From: Rickettsiales bacterium
GTDB taxonomy: Bacteria; Pseudomonadota; Alphaproteobacteria; Rickettsiales; UBA3002
Assembly: GCA_947441895.1 (NCBI GenBank)
Contig: CANEUT010000100.1
Span: 1-6,130 of the forward strand
Direction: 5' to 3'
Length of the DNA: 6,130 nucleotides
Both the position numbers and the translations under genes were made by a program. Positions 1 through 4,317 of the stretch are shown in pieces. The notes under the pieces are model-generated. The model saw only the letters and a program-made list of their open reading frames with translations, was not told the origin of the DNA and did not search any database. Every line of letters begins with the position of its first letter. Positions within the stretch are counted from its first letter, which is position 1.

Positions 1-33
1 AAGCCGCTCACTCCACAGCTAGAGGATGCCCCC

Positions 34-459
34 ATGCGCCCAGTCGCCCGCCAAACAACACAGGAAACACAATTACTCTTTTTACCCGGTGTGTTCAACG
101 AGACCTTGAGTTTATTGTTCGACGCTCACCACTATTTTCAATCCCGCGGGGCGGAAGAGCAGGAAACCATTGACCCCGCCAAACGCCCATTTTACGTCAG
201 TGAAATGTCCCGGGTTACCATGCGCCTCACCAGCGTCATGGCATGGCTGATGGTGCGCCGCGCCGTTTATGCTGGTCGCATTGAAGAAGAAAAAGCGAGC
301 ATTTCTTATCGCCTCGACAATGCCGAGACTTGCCTGGAACACAATCCCGAGACACTGGCTGAAATGCCATATTATCTGGGTTATCTGTCCGATCGTTCCC
401 ATGATTTGTTCGAACGCATCAATCGACTTGACCATCTGGCCTATGGGACGAGGCACTAA
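34..459 (+). CDS. rcdA: RcdA / DUF1465 family protein (CtrA-degradation adaptor)
   Basis: This 141-residue protein matches, by recognition, the DUF1465 family, whose characterised member is Caulobacter RcdA. RcdA is a cytoplasmic adaptor that works with CpdR and PopA to deliver the cell-cycle regulator CtrA and other substrates to ClpXP. The family pattern is visible as an N-terminal helix at about residues 21-36 (FNETLSLLFDAHHYF), the central signature at 56-83 (EMSRVTMRLTSVMAWLMVRRAV) and a C-terminal helix at 118-134 (SDRSHDLFERINRLDH), consistent with the three-helix fold. The length is somewhat shorter than I remember for Caulobacter RcdA. The ATG is supported by AGAGGA at 21-26 with a 7-nt spacer. 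No co-transcribed partner is visible, and the next gene starts 112 nt downstream. The family call is firm; function in CtrA turnover in this organism is inferred. Confidence 0.87.
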   Translation: MRPVARQTTQETQLLFLPGVFNETLSLLFDAHHYFQSRGAEEQETIDPAKRPFYVSEMSRVTMRLTSVMAWLMVRRAVYAGRIEEEKASISYRLDNAETCLEHNPETLAEMPYYLGYLSDRSHDLFERINRLDHLAYGTRH

Positions 460-509
460 GCAAAATATGAGCTTCATGATGACTAAGGCGCAACGATAGT
501 TTCATAGAA

Positions 510-544
510 CTGTCACATTCATCGGCATTACAAAATGCTATGAT
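510..544 (+). promoter_or_regulatory. Possible promoter of the 572 gene
   Basis: TATGAT at 539-544 is a good -10-like hexamer, 27 nt before the ATG at 572. The hexamer 17 nt upstream (CATTCA, 516-521) is a poor -35 and forms the end of CTGTCACATTCA (510-521), a motif almost repeated before the 1524 gene. A small hairpin, GCATT-ACAA-AATGC (525-538), lies between them. The promoter call is weak and made by eye. Confidence 0.28.
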
Positions 545-571
545 GAGCCTGAATAATTTTGTCATGGCGCT

Positions 572-1336
572 ATGAAACAACAGTCAGAACCCGCAGAAAC
601 CATCGATTCAGTGCCCGAACAACCGGTCACCACGAAGCCGCGCGACGGCATTCAGTGGGGCGGCGTTATTAAAGGCGTGGCCATTGTTGCGGCCGTAGCG
701 CTGGTAGGAGTGGCGGCTTTTTGGGCTAGCAATTTGGCGGCGGGGTGGGCGCTGGCTAATGTTCCGGCTGTGGCTGGCGCTGCCCAAGCCGTTATCACCG
801 CTACCGCGCCCATTGCCAATATGGCAACCGGCGTCGTTACCTATTTAACGGGCTTTTTACCGCATGTGCCCAATATTATTGGCGGATTTTTTAGCAATAT
901 GTTTGGTATGGAAGCCGCCGGCGCAGCTGCCGCCGGCACCGCCACCTTATCGGCCGCCAATTCAGGAGCCATTGCCAATGCCATTGGCGGACTAGGAAGC
1001 GGCGCCGCCCTCGCGGGAGGCGCTGTGCTTGCGGCCCCTGCCATTCAACACGCCATGATACCAGATCCAAGCCACGCAGCAGCTGGACATGTGGCAGGCA
1101 TGGATGCGGGCCATGGCAGCCATACAACTACTGACATTCTAAAAACAAGCCATGTGGCCGCGGAAAATAGCCAAGAAGCCCGTGCGGCCCAACGCGCCGC
1201 TGCCTTGCGTGCGGCACAAGCCAACCAATCATGGGTTGAAAGGTCACGGGCATCACGTGCTGAGGGCGGCTTTGCTGAGCAATTAAATGCCGATCGCGCC
1301 AGGCTGGATGCGGCTTTGGCCGACCCTACTCGTTAG
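572..1336 (+). CDS. Ala/Gly-rich putative membrane protein, family unrecognised
   Basis: I do not recognise this 254-residue protein. Residues 1-30 are polar, with several Pro and Glu. Residues 32-62 form a strong hydrophobic helix (GVAIVAAVALVGVAAFWASN region), and more hydrophobic segments follow to about residue 158, dominated by Ala, Gly and small residues with GxxxG-like spacing (for example AAGAAAAGTATLSAANSGA). Residues 160-194 contain six His. The C-terminal 55 residues are Ala/Arg/Glu-rich and probably helical and soluble. No cleavable signal peptide is obvious because the first helix starts late. Likely topologies are one or several inner-membrane helices with a soluble tail. No clear Shine-Dalgarno precedes the ATG; a short or weak leader is possible given the -10-like box 27 nt upstream. 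Codon use resembles its neighbours, so the frame is likely real. No function is assigned. Confidence 0.7.
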   Translation: MKQQSEPAETIDSVPEQPVTTKPRDGIQWGGVIKGVAIVAAVALVGVAAFWASNLAAGWALANVPAVAGAAQAVITATAPIANMATGVVTYLTGFLPHVPNIIGGFFSNMFGMEAAGAAAAGTATLSAANSGAIANAIGGLGSGAALAGGAVLAAPAIQHAMIPDPSHAAAGHVAGMDAGHGSHTTTDILKTSHVAAENSQEARAAQRAAALRAAQANQSWVERSRASRAEGGFAEQLNADRARLDAALADPTR

Positions 1337-1523
1337 GCGTTGAAAGCGATCCGAACGAGCCAGCCTTGAGCTAACGTGAGGATTTTAAGTCAGTAGACAA
1401 ACCCGAGCAACTCACAAATTTCTATTGTCACACAACTTTTATCAAATAAGTCGGCCATTGTCACAAAGCTGTAACATTCACGTGTTATATATGGGGTAAG
1501 GAAAAGTTCATTTTGGGGTTTTT
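1337..1523 (+). promoter_or_regulatory. Intergenic leader of the 1524 gene with repeated ATTGTCACA
   Basis: This 187-nt gap is AT-richer than the flanking genes. It holds two exact copies of ATTGTCACA (1424-1432 and 1457-1465, 33 nt apart) and CTGTAACATTCA (1469-1480), nearly identical to CTGTCACATTCA before the 572 gene. TTATAT (1485-1490) could be a -10, but no well-spaced -35 accompanies it. GGGG at 1515-1518 lies 5 nt before the ATG at 1524. A promoter and regulator-binding region is likely; the regulator is unknown. Confidence 0.35.
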
Positions 1524-1745
1524 ATGGCATTCGATTTCAGCAATATCGTTCCGGCCGGTTCTTCAACACTAGCTATGCCAATAAAAATCTCAGCCTCAAC
1601 ACCAGGTGCAGATGCTGGTCACGTCGGTAAAACCTTTATCGTTGCTGCAGGTGAATTGGCTCACCGCGTTGGCATGGGCACATGTGTACACGCAGAACGT
1701 GAGGCATACCTGACTGCCGCAAAAGATAATTTACAGCGCATCTAA
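1524..1745 (+). CDS. Small protein of unknown function (73 aa)
   Basis: I do not recognise the family. Support for a real gene comes from a G-rich ribosome-binding site (GGGG, 1515-1518, 5-nt spacer), a long AT-rich upstream region with repeated motifs, and a strong terminator beginning 28 nt after the stop, which together make a self-contained monocistronic unit. The protein starts MAFDFSNIVPAGSSTLAMPI, has no hydrophobic helix long enough for a membrane span, and ends in a short charged helix (HAEREAYLTAAKDNLQRI). It contains one Cys. It does not look like a standard phasin (no long amphipathic helix), although it sits beside the PHA regulator. Confidence 0.6.
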   Translation: MAFDFSNIVPAGSSTLAMPIKISASTPGADAGHVGKTFIVAAGELAHRVGMGTCVHAEREAYLTAAKDNLQRI

Positions 1746-1773
1746 CAAATTAAGCACCAACCAACACCCAACA

Positions 1774-1808
1774 AAAAACCCGCTCACAAGGCGGGTTTTT
1801 CATTTCTA
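1774..1808 (+). terminator. Rho-independent terminator, probably bidirectional
   Basis: A perfect 10-bp stem AAAAACCCGC (1774-1783) / GCGGGTTTTT (1791-1800) with a 7-nt loop is followed by CATTTCT. It lies 28 nt after the 1524 gene. The A-run on its left becomes a T-run on the minus strand, so it could also stop transcripts leaving phaR, which ends at 1880. Confidence 0.88.
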
Positions 1809-1811
1809 CTA

Positions 1812-1874
1812 TGTCATTCTGAGGCAAAGCCGAAGAATCTAAATTCGAGTTCTTTCGCGTTGCTCAAGATGACA
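1812..1874. repeat. Palindromic repeat, 'GTCATTCTGAG...GAAGAATCT' type
   Basis: The outer arms TGTCATTCTGAG (1812-1823) and CTCAAGATGACA (1863-1874) are inverted repeats with one mismatch in 12. The interior GAAGAATCT (1832-1840) faces AGTTCTTTC (1849-1857), continuing an imperfect hairpin. This form is a well-known dispersed intergenic element in alphaproteobacteria and other bacteria. It ends 5 nt from the phaR stop codon, so it would be in the 3' end of the phaR transcript. Confidence 0.7.
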
Positions 1875-1879
1875 AACAA

Positions 1880-2371
1880 CTATTTCTTCTTAGGTGTTTC
1901 CGCACCGGTAAAGGGTGTGAACATACTAAATGCTTTCGTAAACATTTCCATGTTCTGTTTGCCAATTTCTTCTAGCTGGGTGGCCACCTGACCAAAGCTG
2001 CCAAGCGTTCCCATGCCCAGCATTTCCTGCATTTTTTCCTGGTTTTTGGTAAAGGTCTGCATGGTTGATTCCAGATAGTGCGGCACAAAGCCCTTCAGCG
2101 AATTATCATAGAAGCCGATGATGGAACGCAGGAAGTTGATGGGCAGCAAGTGCTCACCGTGCGATTCTTCCTCGAAAATAATTTGGGTGAGGATTTGACG
2201 GGTAAGGTCTTCGCCCGATTTGGCATCATAAACAATGAATTCAGAACCCACTTTCACCATTTCGCACAGGTCGTTAAGCGTGACATAGCTTGAGGTGTCG
2301 GTGTTATAGAGGCGGCGATTGGCATATTTTTTAATAACAATCGGCTCAATTTGGGGCGTTTTCTTGTTCAT
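1880..2371 (-). CDS. phaR: PHA synthesis regulator PhaR
   Basis: This 163-residue protein is a clear PhaR. Residues about 12-72 form the PHB/PHA accumulation regulator DNA-binding domain, with the hallmark IKKYANRRLYNTDTSSYVTL and VYDAKSGEDLTRQILTQII. Residues about 76-117 match the PHB_acc domain (LLPINFLRSIIGFYDNSLKGFVPHYLE). The C-terminus is Met/Phe/Gln-rich and likely helical, ending PKKK. In studied alphaproteobacteria PhaR binds both PHB and DNA, repressing phasin genes and its own gene until granules form. The start is supported by AGAGGA just upstream on the minus strand (2376-2381, 4-nt spacer). It is transcribed away from the phaC cluster; the 81-nt shared upstream region is a natural place for autoregulation. 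Confidence 0.96.
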   Translation of the reverse strand: MNKKTPQIEPIVIKKYANRRLYNTDTSSYVTLNDLCEMVKVGSEFIVYDAKSGEDLTRQILTQIIFEEESHGEHLLPINFLRSIIGFYDNSLKGFVPHYLESTMQTFTKNQEKMQEMLGMGTLGSFGQVATQLEEIGKQNMEMFTKAFSMFTPFTGAETPKKK

Positions 2372-2452
2372 GCTATCCTCTGAAGAAATTTTGCTTTAAT
2401 GCATGCTACCTAACATTAAACCAAATCACTTAGCAAGCATTGACGAAACGAT
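2372..2452. promoter_or_regulatory. Divergent phaR / pha-cluster promoter region with candidate PhaR operator
   Basis: These 81 nt separate the starts of phaR (-) and the 2453 gene (+), so they should carry both promoters. TTAATGCATGC (2396-2406) contains the palindrome GCATGC and resembles TTAATGCACTGCA upstream of phaA (4143-4155). PhaR proteins are known to bind TGC-rich, roughly CTGC-GCAG-like sites, so this is a plausible operator by inference. I see no confident -35/-10 pair. Confidence 0.4.
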
Positions 2453-2893
2453 ATGAGTTCGAAGCCCGATTATGGCCAACGTGCGGCAGAATTTCTGAAG
2501 CTCTGGCAAGAGAGCATCACCCGCCAAATGAGCGACCCCGAGGCCATTCGTGCCATGCTTGCTGCCGTGCAATCTTTTGGAGCCCCACCCCATGATGCGA
2601 ATGCCCGACGCCCTGCCGCTGCAAATTATGCTGGCCATGATGCAAGCGGGACTGATGCCCAGCGCTATGACGCCCTGGAGCGCGAGCTTGCCCGGCTTCG
2701 TGCCCGGGTGGATGCGCTCGAAAACGCCGCTGGAAAAAGCCACCGACCACATGACCGAGTGGTCAAACACCCTGCAAAGCCAGCTAAGCGAGCAGTGGGA
2801 GCAAATCGGTCAAATGTTTCAGCCCCCGCCCGAAAGAAAGCCGTGGGAGTTAAGAAAAGAAGCCCGGGAACAGGCACGCGCAGAAAAAAATAG
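2453..2893 (+). CDS. PhaE-like / phasin-like PhaC-associated protein (coiled coil, basic tail)
   Basis: This 146-residue protein is first in the cluster. Residues 5-45 form a Trp/Leu-containing helical head (DYGQRAAEFLKLWQES... DPEAIRAMLAAV) of the type I recall in small proteins encoded before compact alphaproteobacterial phaC genes. Residues 46-68 are a His/Asp/Ala linker, 69-93 an evident coiled coil (YDALERELARLRARVDALEN), and 95-146 a Lys/Arg/Ala/Pro-rich tail ending RRKK, reminiscent of the PhaF/PhaM basic tails that touch DNA. A role as PHA synthase partner or granule-nucleoid linker is inferred from architecture and position, not shown. The last 302 nt overlap phaC in another frame. 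Codon choice looks native in the 5' part and the coiled coil, but drifts to CGA, GGA, CCA and AGA in the tail, where the phaC frame seems better constrained. The ribosome-binding site is weak. The stop abuts the repeat at 2896. Confidence 0.68.
   Translation: MSSKPDYGQRAAEFLKLWQESITRQMSDPEAIRAMLAAVQSFGAPPHDANARRPAAANYAGHDASGTDAQRYDALERELARLRARVDALENAAGKSHRPHDRVVKHPAKPAKRAVGANRSNVSAPARKKAVGVKKRSPGTGTRRKK
2579..2582 (+). promoter_or_regulatory. Ribosome-binding site deciding the phaC start
   Basis: GGAG lies 9 nt before ATG 2592 (and 12 nt before ATG 2595), inside the upstream 146-codon gene. It favours 2592 over the upstream GTG at 2550, which would put this site inside the coding region, and over the internal ATG at 2964, which has only repeat-derived GGGG directly abutting it. 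Confidence 0.6.
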
Positions 2894-4025
2894 TTCGTCA
2901 GCCCGACGCAGGTCGGGATCTCCTGAGGACAGCCCATGGCGGGAGATCCCCGCCTTCGCGGGGATGACAGATTTCTTTGCGGAATTTTTGAACCCCGAAT
3001 TTTTGAATAGCCTGGGCGGTGAAGCCTATAAGCGCAGCGCGGGCTTCATGCAGGGGGTGCAGGCCTATCTCACCAGCGATTATAAACGGCCAGAGAAAGC
3101 ATATGAGGTGCTGTGGGCCCGTGGCAGCGCCCAGCTGTTCGATTTGGCGCCCGACCGCGCGGATGCGCTGGCGGTGCTATGTGTGCCGTCACTCATCAAC
3201 CGCTCCACCATTTTAGATTTGTACCCCGAGGCCAGTTTTGTAGAATTCCTGAAATCGCAAGGTTTTCGGCCATTACTGCTTGATTGGGGCACGCCCGATG
3301 ATGAAGAAATAGATTTTTCCGCGGCCGATTACATCAATGCCTATGCCATTCCGGCGCTGCAAGCCCTGCGTGAGGGGCATGATGGCCCCATTGCCCTGCT
3401 TGGCTATTGCATGGGCGGCATTTTCACCACCGCCATGGCGCAATTAGCCCCGTTGTTTGTGGATGCGCTGGTGCTACTGGCTACCCCGTGGGATTTTGCC
3501 AGTGAAGACACACCGCGCGTGCTGATTGATGCGCCAACCCAACTGATGTTGCGGCAGTGGATTAACAGCATGAACCCAGTGCCACCGCTGGTGACGCAAT
3601 CTATTTTTCAGATGATTGACCCATGGCGGGTGCAGGAAAAATATAGCCGCTATCCGGATTTGACCGACCATGAGAAAATTCATTTCCTCGCCGTGGAAGA
3701 ATGGGTGAATGAGGGTGTGCCCATCGCCCAGAAAGTGGCAGAAGAATGTTTTGTTGACTGGCCCCATGGCAATATTCTGGCCAATCATCAGTGGAAAATT
3801 GGCCGAAGGTGGATTGAGCCGGCAAGCATTACCTGCCCAACGCTTGCCGTTATTCCCACCAAAGATTTAATTGTGCCCGAGGGCTGCGCCCTGCCCCTCA
3901 CCCACGCATTAAAACGCTGCGACGTGCTGCGGCCGCAGGCGGGTCATGTGAGCATGGTGGTGGGAAAAAACGCCCGCGCGCAACTGTGGGAACCGCTGGC
4001 TGCATGGCTGAAGAAAAAATTTTAA
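2592..4025 (+). CDS. phaC: Polyhydroxyalkanoate synthase PhaC (compact type) with in-frame repeat insertion
   Basis: This PHA synthase polymerises (R)-3-hydroxyacyl-CoA on granules through a covalent Cys intermediate. From ATG 2592 it has 477 residues. The alpha/beta-hydrolase core begins at about residue 127. The lipase-like box is GYCMGG with nucleophile Cys273; the other triad residues are Asp425 (PTKDLIVP) and His452 (AGHVSMVVG). The Cys-Asp and Asp-His spacings (152 and 27) fit class III-like enzymes of about 355 residues. LLATPWDF, FLAVEEWVNEGVPIA and LWEPLAAWL match the compact alphaproteobacterial synthases as I recall them. The N-terminus (PDALPLQIMLAMM..., then a Trp/Gln-rich helix at 45-77) resembles the RPLPLHL start of those proteins and supports the long form. 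Residues about 102-126 (SSARRRSGS...IPAFAGMT) are encoded by a palindromic repeat and are probably not ancestral. The first 302 nt also encode the end of the upstream gene. A start at ATG 2964 would give 353 residues with Cys149, but lacks a proper ribosome-binding site. Confidence 0.93.
   Translation: MMRMPDALPLQIMLAMMQAGLMPSAMTPWSASLPGFVPGWMRSKTPLEKATDHMTEWSNTLQSQLSEQWEQIGQMFQPPPERKPWELRKEAREQARAEKNSSSARRRSGSPEDSPWREIPAFAGMTDFFAEFLNPEFLNSLGGEAYKRSAGFMQGVQAYLTSDYKRPEKAYEVLWARGSAQLFDLAPDRADALAVLCVPSLINRSTILDLYPEASFVEFLKSQGFRPLLLDWGTPDDEEIDFSAADYINAYAIPALQALREGHDGPIALLGYCMGGIFTTAMAQLAPLFVDALVLLATPWDFASEDTPRVLIDAPTQLMLRQWINSMNPVPPLVTQSIFQMIDPWRVQEKYSRYPDLTDHEKIHFLAVEEWVNEGVPIAQKVAEECFVDWPHGNILANHQWKIGRRWIEPASITCPTLAVIPTKDLIVPEGCALPLTHALKRCDVLRPQAGHVSMVVGKNARAQLWEPLAAWLKKKF
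2896..2969. repeat. REP-like palindromic element inside phaC
   Basis: Two arms are inverted relative to one another: 2896-2925 (with inner hairpin CCCGAC-GCAG-GTCGGG, 2902-2917) and 2939-2969 (with inner hairpin CCCCGC-CTTC-GCGGGG, 2948-2963). Aligning the first arm with the reverse complement of the second gives about 23 identities in 31 positions by hand. Both share GGGATCTCC (reverse complement GGAGATCCC). The right arm is the very common alphaproteobacterial intergenic element whose forward translation is IPAFAGMT. Here it is in frame in phaC, contains no stop in that frame, and begins 2 nt after the stop of the 146-codon gene. Confidence 0.85.
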
Positions 4026-4029
4026 GCAG

Positions 4030-4079
4030 CGTGAGCCGTGCGAGCACAGCAAATTTTAGGTAACGTGAGCTGTGCGATC
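4030..4079 (+). repeat. Short direct repeat after phaC
   Basis: CGTGAGCCGTGCGAGC (4030-4045) and CGTGAGCTGTGCGATC (4064-4079) match at 14 of 16 positions with a 34-nt period. They begin 5 nt after the phaC stop. No function is apparent; a decayed repeat or remnant of a duplicated segment is possible. Confidence 0.45.
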
Positions 4080-4102
4080 GTGCCTACAGCCCGCACGGCG
4101 GC

Positions 4103-4134
4103 ATTCTGATTTGATCAGGAGATCAAATCAGAAT
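4103..4134. terminator. Perfect 14-bp hairpin between phaC and phaA
   Basis: ATTCTGATTTGATC (4103-4116) pairs perfectly with GATCAAATCAGAAT (4121-4134) around the loop AGGA. The stem is AT-rich and no T-run follows on either strand, so it is not a classical intrinsic terminator. It could stabilise the 3' end of a phaC transcript, attenuate read-through, or bind a dimeric protein. The hairpin is certain; the terminator type is only the nearest category. Confidence 0.5.
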
Positions 4135-4142
4135 AACCAAAA

Positions 4143-4155
4143 TTAATGCACTGCA
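4143..4155 (+). promoter_or_regulatory. Candidate PhaR-type operator upstream of phaA
   Basis: TTAATGCACTGCA contains the TGCA-C-TGCA dyad and shares TTAATGCA and TGC with the divergent phaR/pha promoter region (2396-2406). It lies 163 nt before phaA. PhaR operators in other alphaproteobacteria are TGC-rich; the assignment here is inference from two sites. Confidence 0.3.
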
Positions 4156-4215
4156 CACTCATGGGCTGGACAAGTGTCGCGTAGCCGCCTACATAGCCCA
4201 CACGATTTATTTTAC

Positions 4216-4299
4216 CGTCATTGCGAGCGCATAGCGAAGCAATCCACCTTGGCCACAAAAAGATGGATTGCCACGTCGCTAACGCTCCTCGCAATGACG
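4216..4299. repeat. Palindromic repeat, 'GTCATTGCGAG...AAGCAATCCA' type
   Basis: The outer arms CGTCATTGCGAG (4216-4227) and CTCGCAATGACG (4288-4299) are a perfect 12-bp inverted repeat. The inner arms GCAATCCA (4239-4246) and TGGATTGC (4264-4271) are a perfect 8-bp pair around a 17-nt loop, and the stretch between is nearly complementary. The sequence belongs to a repeat type widespread in alphaproteobacteria. It ends 18 nt before the phaA start and 7 nt before its ribosome-binding site, so it forms the phaA leader. Reading through it in the phaA frame gives a spurious N-terminal extension. Confidence 0.82.
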
Positions 4300-4317
4300 C
4301 TATTCAGGGAGATTACA

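Noticed and set aside
112..477. 121-codon minus-strand frame over rcdA
   Set aside because: It is opposite a recognised RcdA family gene and has no family-like motifs or ribosome-binding site that I can see.
2550..2591. Upstream GTG start for PhaC
   Set aside because: The 14 residues it adds (Cys- and Leu-rich) are not family-like, and the GGAG at 2579-2582 would then be internal. ATG 2592 is better placed.
2426..2770. 114-codon minus-strand frame over the phaC overlap region
   Set aside because: A third frame here is more likely a result of base composition; it has no recognisable motifs, and two sense frames already explain the region.
2891..2969. phaC as a pseudogene disrupted by the repeat
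   Set aside because: The frame stays open through the element, and the whole catalytic core with Cys273, Asp425 and His452 is intact.
1812..4299. CRISPR array or tandem array formed by the repeated palindromes
   Set aside because: The repeats differ in sequence, are far apart with genes between them, and have no regular spacers.
4174..4317. N-terminal extension of PhaA (48 residues upstream of ATG 4318)
   Set aside because: It is the translation of the palindromic repeat and flanking intergenic DNA. The thiolase family start and a good ribosome-binding site are at 4318.
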